From Paenibacillus sp. FSL R10-2782 (lineage in GTDB: Bacteria; Bacillota; Bacilli; Paenibacillales; Paenibacillaceae): a stretch of 64,000 nucleotides of DNA. The translations under genes were made by a program, and so were the position numbers. The stretch is taken from NCBI RefSeq assembly GCF_038592985.1, contig NZ_CP151951.1, positions 5,062,501 to 5,126,500 of the forward strand, written 5' to 3'. The notes beneath the pieces were generated by a model. That model was given only the letters and a program-made list of their open reading frames with translations, did no database searches and was not told the DNA's origin. Positions 53,044 through 61,442 of this stretch are shown here, piece by piece; positions within the stretch are counted from its first letter, which is position 1; each line of letters starts with the position of its first letter.

Positions 53044-54667
53044 GAGAATCCAGCAGTGCTTTTACCTCAGGATCAGCCTGTTTCAGACTGCTTTTCAGCT
53101 TTTTCTCGCCGCCCCAAATTCGGTAAACGAGCAGCTCTTTGTCGTACTCCTCCAGCTTTTCAAGTTCCTCCACCAGCACCTGGGCCTGCTCTACGCTTTC
53201 GATTCCAGACGACTTCAACGGTTTGGCACTTTGGTTGCCTGCCAGAAGAATCGTCGTCCAAACTGGAATAGTGTCTGGCGTCAGTCCATGCGCTTCAGCA
53301 AAAACAGCCGCGTAGCCGTCCTGTACCGACTGATGCTCCGTGTCCACCAGCTTCATATAGCGAATTACCCACGGAAAATAGTCTGTTCCTTTCAGGCCCA
53401 GTCCCATCACCGCATAGGTGCCTGGCATCGCCGATTTTTCTCCCGGCTCCACATCGTTGTACCACTTGAACTCTTCCATCACGATATCTGCATATTCAGC
53501 CAATAGCGGGTAAAGTGCGGGATATTCCAGTGCATTGGCAAAAAAACGATGCAGCGCGGATTTAGCCAGCTTGGGCACAGGCAGTATATTTTTCACCTTG
53601 CTCTTGAGCTTCATACGATATTCCTTGGTAAAGCCCTTCTGTAAAATATCGCATACATATACGAGCGCTTCCCTGTAGCTCTCTTCTTCTTCTGAACGAA
53701 TGTGAACCTCTAGCGTTTGCAAAATATCATTCGCTTTACAGGTGACACGCTCGCTAGTATATAGCGCTGGAATGCTACCTGATCCGCTCTTGAGCCACTG
53801 GGCGGCCTGCTCCGAGCCTAGCTGTGAAGCGATCTCCAAATATTTCTGCCGTGCATCGGCATCGGTCGAACCCACTCGCATGGCGGTGAGCAGGAACATC
53901 TCCATGGCTGGTGCAGGAATATCTGAAGGACGAATATCAGGCTTCACCGTATAATCCAACCCGTAGCTTTTTTCACGATCCGCATACCTCGCCAAAAATT
54001 CATCTTCGGCCCAACGCTTCAAGTCACCGTTAAGCTGATGTCTCCATGCTTCCTCACGATTTCGGCTCACCTTCACTTTTGCATCCATTCGATCCAGAAG
54101 GTCACCTACCCGTTCGGCATCTATAGGGTACAAATGACGATCGAGCAAGTGCCTCACAAAGAAAAAATCATCCTTTTCCTTCGGCACAGCTTTAGTGGCG
54201 GGGTTCAGCTTCTGTTCCACAAACTGTTGGATAGAGGCTAATAAATGCTGTCGTTTATCTTCGTTTAGAAGTGAAAATGTAAAATGGCTGGATTGCTTCT
54301 CCAAGACCACTTCCAGATGAAATTCCAGCCGATAACGAAAGAACATGGAACTAAATTTTTCAGACTTAAACAGCGTCTCTATCCGTTCCCTGATCACAGG
54401 CATCCATTCGTCCTGCACCTGCTGGAGCGTTACACCCTCCGTAAAATCAGGGATCTTCGTATCCGGTTTACGACTGTCCCAATCAAATAGCTCATAGATA
54501 TCTACCCGTAGTCCGTTCTTGTTACACATGACGTTTAAGTATTCATGAATTCCTTCGTGAAGGACACTTTTGGTCTGGAATTCGGCGATTCGTTTTTGCT
54601 CAGAAGCGTATACCTTATCAATTGCCTCGAAAATCAGATTTATATGTGCTTGTACTCCTGATGCCAT
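53033..54667 (-). CDS. Large hypothetical protein (possibly DUF6138 family)
   Basis: 544 residues from ATG 54667, which follows GGAGGAGGAACAC; an ATG at 54688 overlaps this site. The protein is soluble and mostly helical, with regularly spaced aromatic and charged residues (FDWDSRKPDTKIPDF, LARYADREKSYGLDYTVKPDIRPSDIPAPAMEMFLLTAMRVGS). I have a weak impression of the DUF6138 family of Bacillales proteins of unknown function. No catalytic motif is seen. It is convergent with a small hypothetical gene. Confidence 0.7.
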   Translation of the reverse strand: MASGVQAHINLIFEAIDKVYASEQKRIAEFQTKSVLHEGIHEYLNVMCNKNGLRVDIYELFDWDSRKPDTKIPDFTEGVTLQQVQDEWMPVIRERIETLFKSEKFSSMFFRYRLEFHLEVVLEKQSSHFTFSLLNEDKRQHLLASIQQFVEQKLNPATKAVPKEKDDFFFVRHLLDRHLYPIDAERVGDLLDRMDAKVKVSRNREEAWRHQLNGDLKRWAEDEFLARYADREKSYGLDYTVKPDIRPSDIPAPAMEMFLLTAMRVGSTDADARQKYLEIASQLGSEQAAQWLKSGSGSIPALYTSERVTCKANDILQTLEVHIRSEEEESYREALVYVCDILQKGFTKEYRMKLKSKVKNILPVPKLAKSALHRFFANALEYPALYPLLAEYADIVMEEFKWYNDVEPGEKSAMPGTYAVMGLGLKGTDYFPWVIRYMKLVDTEHQSVQDGYAAVFAEAHGLTPDTIPVWTTILLAGNQSAKPLKSSGIESVEQAQVLVEELEKLEEYDKELLVYRIWGGEKKLKSSLKQADPEVKALLDSLIP

Positions 54668-54885
54668 TATGATGTGTTCCTCCTCCATGCCTTCACAAAT
54701 TGTAGTTCCTACGTAATTAAGATAGACTAATCTAAAACTATTTTATTTCCTGATTATAGCATATCTCTCATTTACTTTTGGACTCTATGAACAGAAAGTG
54801 AGAGCAATGAAGGTTTGTGATAAGATTCTAACATTCTTGCAGAAGCAGCATTGCCGGGTTTTAAAGTAAGAGGAGGACGAATGAA

Positions 54886-55245
54886 ATGACGGCATATTTT
54901 GGGCAAATCCTTGATAGGCTGGGCAACGCTCTTCGCCCACTCCCATCCTACAACTAAACAGTTGCTTGAATGGCTATCCGATAGCGAGCTTTATCAGAAA
55001 ATCACAACCGAAGCATTGAATATCATGATTCAACGGGATCTTCTTCTTCCTCTGGAAGCAGACACTTGGGCTAACATCTCAGACCTGCTTCATGCTTCTT
55101 TGCAGCTTCTTATGCTCAAAAAAGATAAACGCCGTATTGAAGCAGTGTTGGAGCAGCTTTCTGATTTGGGGCTTTGCTAAGCCTTTTGGAGTCGCTGCAT
55201 CAGCAGCTTAACCCCTTGAAAAAGGTATCTATAGTGAATGAAATT
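54886..55245 (+). pseudogene. Frameshifted hypothetical gene
   Basis: AGAGGAGGACGAATGAA before ATG 54886 is a strong ribosome site, but that frame stops after 23 codons. The protein-like sequence continues from 54899 in the next frame (KSLIGWATLFAHSHPTTKQL, helical, to 55180), and again in a third frame from 55174 (LLSLLESLHQQLNPLKKVS). A base lost or gained near 54898 and again near 55174 would restore one helical protein of about 120 residues. Family unknown. Confidence 0.55.
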
Positions 55246-55401
55246 AATTCATCATTCAAATTTGCTGTTGGGAAATCAAAACTCAGGAGCAGGGAAGTCA
55301 AGCCGTGCAGCATGCTTCACTTGGCGAATATTCGATCTGATCCGCAATTTTGCGCATAGAAACTTCGGCATACCCTTTCATATTCCAAAAAAAACCAGTA
55401 T

Positions 55402-55415
55402 TGTAGCGCTTTCAC
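55402..55415 (-). promoter_or_regulatory. cre-like site (CcpA)
   Basis: On the minus strand GTGAAAGCGCTACA fits the TGAAANCGNTNNCA catabolite-response pattern. It touches the -35 of a promoter-like pair. Confidence 0.5.
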
Positions 55416-55463
55416 TTGTCAAATTCCAATGAAGATGCTATCCTGCAAGTGGGATTGTTACTG

Positions 55464-55512
55464 AAAAGGCAAAACCCGAGTACATTAATGTACCCGGAGT
55501 TTGCCTTTTTTT
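55464..55512 (+). terminator. Terminator inside the leader region of the esterase gene
   Basis: Arms of about 20 bases (AAGGCAAAACCCGAGTACAT with ATGTACCCGGAGTTTGCCTT, few mismatches) around a two-base loop, then seven T residues. It may end the upstream broken gene or act as an attenuator. Confidence 0.85.
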
Positions 55513-55557
55513 GATTTATATCGATGCAGCATTATACAGTCAACCATCCCAAGCATG

Positions 55558-55571
55558 TGTAAGCGCTTTAA
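55558..55571 (+). promoter_or_regulatory. cre-like site just before the esterase gene
   Basis: TGTAAGCGCTTTAA is close to the ideal TGTAAGCGCTTACA and lies 28 bases before the start codon, a position that would block transcription when CcpA is bound. Confidence 0.6.
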
Positions 55572-55598
55572 AAAATGACACCAAAGGAGATCAATTTC

Positions 55599-56831
55599 AT
55601 GCAAAGAAGACGTTTCGCCCTTGTTTTACTATCTTTCGTGTTCCTGCTCACGATCGTTTTCCCGTCCTCCAGCTCTGCCGCAGCATCCGATGTACCAGCA
55701 CCACAGGCTACCCTGCTTACTCAGGTACAGCCTTTGGGTGAAGTCGTTTCTGCCGTTGTACTGAAATACAGCACCAATATTGACGGGGCATCCTTATCCA
55801 CTTCCAGCTTTCAGGTGCAATCTGTACTCAATGATGTATATACAGACAGAACCGTGACCGGTGTATATACCAATGATACTGGAGCTATTACCAACCGCAG
55901 TACTCATGGTAAATATGTCGTGATTGAGCTGGATAAGCAAGATAAAAATGCAAGTACCCTTACTTACGATGCAACGAGTGCAGTCAACCGCATCAACACG
56001 TTGAATTATTACATTAGTCAGAAGAAAGACATTGCAACTCAAAAGAAAGCAGTCATTCCTGCCTCTGCACAGACTGTAAAAGCAACCGATAAAGTTACAC
56101 CTATCGTGGACGATTTTCAAAAAAACACCTTTGAAAATAAAGACGGCTTCAAGCTGAACTACTTTACGTTTGAGCCTAAAGTAGAGTCTGGCAAAACCTA
56201 CCCGCTGGTTGTGTTCCTGCACGGAAACGGCGAGCGTGGTGACGGAAACGGAGTGAACCTGCTGGCAAATGCTGGTGCTGTTACTTGGGCTTCTCCTGAG
56301 CAGCAAGCCAAACACCCTTCCTTCGTAATCGCTCCACAAAGCCCGATTGATCTGGAACATAAATTCATTTGGGCGGATGAGCCGCGCAACAGCGCTGTAG
56401 CTGATCTGGTACGTGAAACGGCGTTAAAATATCCGATCGACACGAACCGAATCTATATCGTTGGTATTTCTCAAGGAGCTATGGGAACGTGGAGATTGTT
56501 GGAGAAAAATCTTGACTTGTTTGCCGCAGGTGTACCGATTGCCGGTTTGACCAACTATGAAAAAGCCGTTAACATGTATGCACCTGTTGATCCTAAACAC
56601 GTCGAAGTGTTGAAAAACGTACCTATTTGGGCCTTCCATGCTGCAGACGACACTACGGTAAGTCCTAAAAACTCGCAAGAAATGGTAGCTGCTATTCAAG
56701 CGCAAAACGGAAATCTCATTCATTTTACTGAATATGAGGCAGGCATTATCAAACCTGTAGGACACTTCTCATGGGTTCCTGCTTTGCAAAATCAGGATAT
56801 GATTGAGTGGCTATTTGCACAAAAGAAATAA
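55599..56831 (+). CDS. Secreted esterase/phospholipase-carboxylesterase with an N-terminal Ig-like domain
   Basis: 410 residues from ATG 55599, ten bases after AAAGGAG. A signal peptide (RRRFALVLLSFVFLLTIVFPSSSSAAA) is followed by an Ig-like domain (about 35-150) and an alpha/beta hydrolase domain. LVVFLHGNGERGDG is the oxyanion region, YIVGISQGAMGTW has the nucleophile Ser, HAADDTTVSP the Asp and GHFSWVP the His. This layout matches secreted feruloyl/acetyl esterase and PHB-depolymerase-like enzymes acting on plant polymers. Two cre-like sites suggest carbon catabolite repression. Confidence 0.87.
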   Translation: MQRRRFALVLLSFVFLLTIVFPSSSSAAASDVPAPQATLLTQVQPLGEVVSAVVLKYSTNIDGASLSTSSFQVQSVLNDVYTDRTVTGVYTNDTGAITNRSTHGKYVVIELDKQDKNASTLTYDATSAVNRINTLNYYISQKKDIATQKKAVIPASAQTVKATDKVTPIVDDFQKNTFENKDGFKLNYFTFEPKVESGKTYPLVVFLHGNGERGDGNGVNLLANAGAVTWASPEQQAKHPSFVIAPQSPIDLEHKFIWADEPRNSAVADLVRETALKYPIDTNRIYIVGISQGAMGTWRLLEKNLDLFAAGVPIAGLTNYEKAVNMYAPVDPKHVEVLKNVPIWAFHAADDTTVSPKNSQEMVAAIQAQNGNLIHFTEYEAGIIKPVGHFSWVPALQNQDMIEWLFAQKK

Positions 56832-56858
56832 AATGATGTTTGTATACCTCTAAAAATA

Positions 56859-56898
56859 AAGCGCCAGGCGGTTCGATACCCGTCTGGCGCTATTTTTC
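56859..56898 (+). terminator. Terminator after the esterase gene
   Basis: AGCGCCAG-CGG pairs with CCG-CTGGCGCT around TTCGATA, then ATTTTT. Confidence 0.9.
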
Positions 56899-56903
56899 TA
56901 TCT

Positions 56904-56952
56904 AAAAAAAGGCACCTGCCTTCCTGTGTACCACCATCAGGAGAGCAGGTGC
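56904..56952 (-). terminator. Hairpin with minus-strand T run downstream of the gene at 57232
   Basis: GCACCTGC pairs with GCAGGTGC and, inside, TTCCTG with CAGGAG; seven T residues follow on the minus strand. The stretch 56953-57231 between it and the gene shows no feature I can support. Confidence 0.7.
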
Positions 56953-57231
56953 AATATGAAATGAGGAGAACTGAAAAACTTGACACTGGTATTGCCATTT
57001 GCAGTTAAAGTTGAACCTACTACCTCGCTCGCTTCGCAGCTTTGATTGTTCTCAAAACTCGTCTGCGAGTTACCTTGTTCGGGCTTCTAAGCTCGCATGC
57101 ACCTAAAGGATATTAGTAAATATGTAGCTTGCGTATGGTGGAGTTTATTTCACCCTTTTACGCTTCTGTGTTACATTATATAAGTAAAGCGAGAACAAAA
57201 ATTCGAATCAGAATTTACGTTCGCCATTTTT

Positions 57232-57591
57232 TCATAGTCCTTTATTCCGAACTAAATCAAAGTCTATATCTTCCCGACATGTATTCCATAACAGTTCGTC
57301 TGTAAGAAAACTTAATGCATCCATGTTGCGCAATCGTTCGACCAATTCAGTAATCACATCTATGTCCTCACGTTGTACATGCCTTGCAAGAGTGATGCCA
57401 CCTGTATCGCCGTAAACATATAGATGGGAATGATGTCTTTCCTTTTTTACATGTCGAAGGGTAAGCACGCTATTGTCGATCATCATGACGTAACGGTCCT
57501 TGATCAGATAACCCTCAAAAAGCTCATACATATGCGGAAGATCGCAGGGACCAAGAATGAGACTTACTTTTTCAAAATTACTTTTGTTCAT
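57232..57591 (-). CDS. Hypothetical protein, 119 residues
   Basis: ATG 57591 follows GAGGGAGCTAAATTC. The product is soluble (GPCDLPHMYELFEGYLIKDRYVMMIDN, then a charged helical C-terminus) and no family is recognised. It is divergent from the Xre-type regulator gene, with repeated palindromes between the two, so it may be regulated by that protein. Confidence 0.6.
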   Translation of the reverse strand: MNKSNFEKVSLILGPCDLPHMYELFEGYLIKDRYVMMIDNSVLTLRHVKKERHHSHLYVYGDTGGITLARHVQREDIDVITELVERLRNMDALSFLTDELLWNTCREDIDFDLVRNKGL

Positions 57592-57687
57592 TAGAATTTA
57601 GCTCCCTCTTTATGAAATTAGAGTATTACCATTAGGGCAGACCTATTAACAATTCATTAAAAAAGATATTCTTAAAAACAATAGTAA

Positions 57688-57736
57688 AACTTCTGAAGTT
57701 CATTTAATGTACTTTTATAATAATACTTCTGTAGTA
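57688..57736. promoter_or_regulatory. Two operator-like palindromes before the Xre gene
   Basis: AACTTCTGAAGTT (57688-57700) and TACTTCTGTAGTA (57724-57736) share ACTTCTGNAGT; their centres are 36 bases apart. A half copy (AAAACTTC) follows at 57736-57743. They lie between divergent genes and are likely sites for the Xre-type protein. Confidence 0.55.
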
Positions 57737-57817
57737 AAACTTCAATGATTTTCGTGATTATTTTATTATAACGCGATCAAATTCATACTTTAGATACACA
57801 AGAGGAGAATTCAAATT

Positions 57818-58087
57818 ATGGATGTTAAAAATAGATACCATTTTAAACTTGGCGACATCTTGGAAGAACTTGATATTACACGTAACAGACTGGCCGTAGA
57901 AGCGAAAATACGTCCGGCTACCGTCATTGACATGGTAAATGGAAAAACCAAAAGACTTGAACTGGAAACACTCGTCCACATACTTGATGCTCTGAACAAA
58001 TTTGCCCGCCAACGGAGATTTACACGAACTATTACTCTTGCTGATATCGTAGAATACATTCCTGAGGATGAAATTGAGAAGCATTGA
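57818..58087 (+). CDS. Xre/Cro-type helix-turn-helix regulator
   Basis: An 89-residue protein that is little more than an HTH domain: LGDILEELDITRNRLAVEAKIRPATVIDMVNGKTKRLELETLVHILDAL. It resembles the YozG/Cro-like small repressors of mobile and toxin loci. The C-terminal tail (TITLADIVEYIPEDEIEKH) could mediate dimer contacts. GAGGAGAATTC precedes the ATG. Divergent from a hypothetical gene with palindromes between them. Confidence 0.87.
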   Translation: MDVKNRYHFKLGDILEELDITRNRLAVEAKIRPATVIDMVNGKTKRLELETLVHILDALNKFARQRRFTRTITLADIVEYIPEDEIEKH

Positions 58088-58132
58088 TTCTGTCTGTGAT
58101 ATTAATATCAAAGTAGACAAATATAAAAAAAC

Positions 58133-58164
58133 AAAAAGGCACTGTCCCAATACAGTGTCTTTTT
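58133..58164. terminator. Bidirectional terminator between the Xre and solute-binding protein genes
   Basis: AAAAAG-CACTG pairs with CAGTG-CTTTTT around TCCCAATA; T runs on both strands serve both convergent genes. Confidence 0.85.
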
Positions 58165-58228
58165 GCGAATACGTCAGATCGTTCTTAAACGGGCCCCGTA
58201 ACCTCTTCTCTACATACAGCATCCTCAA

Positions 58229-59107
58229 TCAGTCCACTTTGCCGCCTTCTACGACCAATTGGTCTGTGAAGCCCTCTCCGTAAACAGGGGTCAGTGTGTC
58301 CTTGTAGGCTTGATGGACAAAGTTCTCTTTACCCAGCGTATCCAACTCGTTGTTGATCCAGTCCAGCAGCTCTTTATTTCCCTTCGCTACTGCGGGGGCA
58401 ATGGTATCCTGGCCGCCAAAGGCCGGAATGGTTACGGTGAAGCCGGGGTTGGCTTTCGCCCAGGCGATCAGCTCTGTATTATCGTTAGCGATGGCAGCGC
58501 CACGTTTGTCTTTGAGGGCTGAGAAAATTTCCGTGTATTGATCGAATTTGAGCAACTTGATGTCAGGATAATTTTTCGTAAAATAGGTCTCAGCCGTCGT
58601 TCCTTTTGCGACAATCAGCTTCTGATCCGAATTTTTCAATTGATCAATTGTAGTGATCGGAGCGCTGTCCGGTGATACAATGCCAAAGGATAATTTCATG
58701 TACGGGTTGGAAAAATCGACCTTTTCTTTACGCTCGTCCGTTACGGTAAAGTTAGCCATGATGATGTCTACCTTGTTGGATTGCAAATAAGCGACCCGGC
58801 TCGCGGCATCCACCAGCACGAACTCTACCTTGGACTCATCGCCCAGAAGATCCTTTGCAAATCGTTTCGCAATATATACGTCAAAGCCCTGATTCTTCCC
58901 TTCCGAATCCACGTAGCCAAACGGTGGCTTATCCGCGAAAACACCAATTCGGATTTTGCCGTTCTTTTTAATGTCCTCAATTGAGGCAAATTTTGCCGAG
59001 CCAGAACTGCCATTGGCATTGCCGCCTGCTCCCGCGCAGCCCGTCATTCCGATAAGCAACAAGCTTACTGCCAGCAATAATACCGTTAACTTCAACCCTT
59101 TTTTCAT
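58229..59107 (-). CDS. Polar amino-acid ABC transporter, solute-binding lipoprotein
   Basis: 292 residues from ATG 59107, nine bases after AGGGGG. Lipoprotein signal with lipobox LIGMTGC, then a family 3 binding domain: GKIRIGVFADKPPFGYVDSEGKNQGFDVYIAKRFAKDLLG, VDIIMANFTVTDERKEKVDFSNPYM. Its pattern is close to Campylobacter PEB1a/CjaA and the GlnH group; Asp/Glu, Gln or Cys could be the ligand. It is the last gene of a four-gene import operon (two permeases, ATPase, binding protein). Confidence 0.93.
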   Translation of the reverse strand: MKKGLKLTVLLLAVSLLLIGMTGCAGAGGNANGSSGSAKFASIEDIKKNGKIRIGVFADKPPFGYVDSEGKNQGFDVYIAKRFAKDLLGDESKVEFVLVDAASRVAYLQSNKVDIIMANFTVTDERKEKVDFSNPYMKLSFGIVSPDSAPITTIDQLKNSDQKLIVAKGTTAETYFTKNYPDIKLLKFDQYTEIFSALKDKRGAAIANDNTELIAWAKANPGFTVTIPAFGGQDTIAPAVAKGNKELLDWINNELDTLGKENFVHQAYKDTLTPVYGEGFTDQLVVEGGKVD

Positions 59108-59124
59108 CGTATTCATCCCCCTGT

Positions 59125-59880
59125 TTATGTAGTTTCATACTGAAATATATCCAGAAAGTGCTGGGCACGCTCTGTTTCCGGTTGGGTAAAAAATTGCTGT
59201 GGCGTGGTCATTTCGCATATTTGTCCTTGATCCATAAACACGATGCGATCCCCCACCGACTTGGCGAATCCCATCTCATGCGTCACGATAATCATCGTCA
59301 TTCCCTGTCGCGCCAGTTCTCGCATCACATCCAGCACCTCCCTGACCATTTCCGGGTCCAAGGATGCCGTGACTTCGTCAAAGAGCATAATTTCAGGGTT
59401 CATACACAATGCGCGTACAATCGCAATCCGCTGCTTTTGTCCGCCTGATAACTCTCTCGGATACGCATCCTTGCGATCCAACAAACCGATCCGTTCCAAT
59501 AATTGCTCCGCTTGCTTGAGCGCTTCCTGCTTGTTTCTCCGCTGCACTTTAAGCGGGCCTAGCAATATATTTTCCAAGACGGTCATATGGGGAAACAGCT
59601 CATAGTTCTGGAATACCATCCCGATATGCTGCCGTATCTCCCGCCAATTCACTTTGTTGTCCGTAAGATCCTGCCCTCTATATCGAATTTCTCCGCCTTG
59701 GACTGGCTCCAGACCATTGAGGCATCGCAGAAGTGTACTTTTTCCACAGCCCGAGGGGCCAAGAACAACTACGACCTCCCCCTTCGTTACCTCCAGATCA
59801 ATCTGTTGGAGTACCTTTCGATCACCGAAGCTTTTATCAAGCCCTCGAATCTCCAGCAAAACCTCCACAGCCTCTGCCAT
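59125..59880 (-). CDS. Polar amino-acid ABC transporter, ATP-binding protein
   Basis: A 251-residue ATPase of the GlnQ/HisP class. Walker [10 protein letters not shown], signature [15 protein letters not shown], Walker [15 protein letters not shown] and switch His in [16 protein letters not shown]. Walker B reads DEVT instead of DEPT. ATG 59880 follows GGGGTGAGCGCA; a GTG three codons upstream overlaps that site. Ten bases separate its frame from the upstream permease gene. Confidence 0.95.
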   Translation of the reverse strand: MAEAVEVLLEIRGLDKSFGDRKVLQQIDLEVTKGEVVVVLGPSGCGKSTLLRCLNGLEPVQGGEIRYRGQDLTDNKVNWREIRQHIGMVFQNYELFPHMTVLENILLGPLKVQRRNKQEALKQAEQLLERIGLLDRKDAYPRELSGGQKQRIAIVRALCMNPEIMLFDEVTASLDPEMVREVLDVMRELARQGMTMIIVTHEMGFAKSVGDRIVFMDQGQICEMTTPQQFFTQPETERAQHFLDIFQYETT

Positions 59881-59898
59881 TGCGCTCACCCCATCCTG

Positions 59899-60576
59899 CT
59901 AATTTTGCCATCTGCGTTCGAATCTTTTGGAAAGTCTGGACAACGGATAGCATACGAGAAAATATAGTATAAAAATAAAGCCGTACACCCAAAAGGATGC
60001 CGCTGGCGCTTTAATTACGCCAAGCTCAATAATCTGCTGTCCGACCTTTACCACCTCTACCACGCCAATCAGCACCACCAATGATGTTGTTTTGATCATC
60101 CGTGTTGCCAAATTAATAGAACCCGGCAGCATTCGGCGCACCGCCTGAGGAATGAGCACATGACGGTATAACTGTCCATACGTTAGACCGAGTGCTTGCC
60201 CGGATTCCACTTGATGCTTGGGCAACGATTCGAGCGCACCACGAACAATGTCACCGATCTCCGCCGCACCCCATAGGCTAAACACGATAATTGCCGTTAG
60301 CTCCCCGCTAATGTTCACATTCAGCAAAGGCGTGAAGCCGAAGTACACGACATACAGCCAAACCAAAATCGGAATGATACGAAACGTCTCCAGATAAAAC
60401 CGTAATACGAATCGAATCGGTCCCGACTTTAAAGTGCGCAATAACCCCATCACGATGCCCAGCACTGTGCCGATCACTATCGAAATAAATGCAATTTCCA
60501 TCGTAACGAGTAATCCACCTAACAGACGCTCAAAATTGGAACCTTCAAAAAGCACATTAATTCCCGAATTCTGCAT
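59899..60576 (-). CDS. Polar amino-acid ABC transporter, permease 2
   Basis: A 225-residue HisM/GlnP-type permease with five to six membrane segments. The EAA loop is ESLPKHQVESGQALGLTYGQLYRHVLIPQAVRRMLPG. Its start lies inside the end of the first permease gene (20-base overlap), with GGAAGG before ATG 60576, so the two are translationally coupled. It pairs with the product of 60557-61222. Confidence 0.94.
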   Translation of the reverse strand: MQNSGINVLFEGSNFERLLGGLLVTMEIAFISIVIGTVLGIVMGLLRTLKSGPIRFVLRFYLETFRIIPILVWLYVVYFGFTPLLNVNISGELTAIIVFSLWGAAEIGDIVRGALESLPKHQVESGQALGLTYGQLYRHVLIPQAVRRMLPGSINLATRMIKTTSLVVLIGVVEVVKVGQQIIELGVIKAPAASFWVYGFIFILYFLVCYPLSRLSKRFERRWQN

Positions 60577-61222
60577 ATCGCACCTTCCTTTCCACCCATG
60601 TCAGCAGCATCGACAAAGGCAAAAGCAGGATAAGATAAGCCAGCACCAGCAAAATCAGCGATTCCGCCGTTTTGTAGTACATGCCGATCAGGTCTTTTGC
60701 CACATTCATAATATCTAGCAAGGCAATGGCGCCAACAATGGAGGTTTCCTTGAGCAGAAAAATCGCATTCGCACCCAACGATGGAACACTGATAGCAAAG
60801 GCCTGTGGCAAAATAACATACCGCGCCAGTTGCACCTTGGACAGTCCCAAGCTAAGCCCGGATTCCGTCTGAGTTTTACTTACCGCTTCAATCCCGCCAC
60901 GGAACGCCTCTGCCATATACCCTCCGCCCAAAAAGGTCATACCGACGATGGCACAAGTCATTTCACTCATATGCAGACCTATTTTGGTAAAGCCATAATA
61001 CAGAAAATACAGTTGTACCAGCAATGGTGTATTGCGGGAAAGCTCGATATACGCTGTAATAATGCCGCTAATTCCCTTCACCTTGTAATACAACACAATA
61101 CTGCACAACAAACCGACGATCAGCGAAAAGAGGATGGCCCAAAAAGCAATCTTCAATGTAAGCCACATCGCCTCACCATACAGTGGTAAGCTCTCTACGA
61201 TAAACTCCCAGTCTAGATTCAT
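60557..61222 (-). CDS. Polar amino-acid ABC transporter, permease 1
   Basis: A 221-residue permease homologous to the next gene product. AYIELSRNTPLLVQLYFLYYG and the EAA loop AVSKTQTESGLSLGLSKVQLARYVILPQAFAISVPS are present. It is the first gene of the operon; AAAGG precedes ATG 61222. The 160 bases upstream are AT-rich and no riboswitch or T-box was recognised in them. Confidence 0.94.
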   Translation of the reverse strand: MNLDWEFIVESLPLYGEAMWLTLKIAFWAILFSLIVGLLCSIVLYYKVKGISGIITAYIELSRNTPLLVQLYFLYYGFTKIGLHMSEMTCAIVGMTFLGGGYMAEAFRGGIEAVSKTQTESGLSLGLSKVQLARYVILPQAFAISVPSLGANAIFLLKETSIVGAIALLDIMNVAKDLIGMYYKTAESLILLVLAYLILLLPLSMLLTWVERKVRYAEFGN

Positions 61223-61384
61223 ATGTACATACCTTTCAATTTTCGATTAATCCTATGTATTTTGTAAGTTTAATAACAATGATTGTATTCCAGCCCAATT
61301 ATTACGTCAATACTTTGACAAAAATTTGTCATATTTATCTATGATTTAGGAAGAAAACCTTTATTTCATTTCAGAAATGCATGC

Positions 61385-61422
61385 AAAAAAGCCTGAAATG
61401 GTTAAATTCCATTCCAGGCTTT
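61385..61422 (-). terminator. Terminator after the SulP gene
   Basis: AAAGCCTG-AATGG pairs with CCATT-CAGGCTTT around a short loop; six T residues on the minus strand, 20 bases after the stop. Confidence 0.9.
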
Positions 61423-61442
61423 GATTTATTCTATACGATTTA

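Larger units (their letters stand above)
55246..55598. other. Regulatory region before the secreted esterase gene
   Basis: No gene supported. It contains a cre-like site at 55402-55415, a promoter-like pair TTGTCA (55416-55421) and TATCCT (55439-55444) with a 17-base spacer, a terminator hairpin, and a second cre-like site at 55558-55571. Confidence 0.55.

Noticed and set aside
57758..58228. 156-codon minus-strand frame over the Xre gene
   Set aside because: It overlaps the well-supported HTH gene completely and has no ribosome site or family pattern.
61223..61380. Possible T-box or riboswitch before the amino-acid ABC operon
   Set aside because: The sequence is AT-rich and shows no T-box core or antiterminator pattern.
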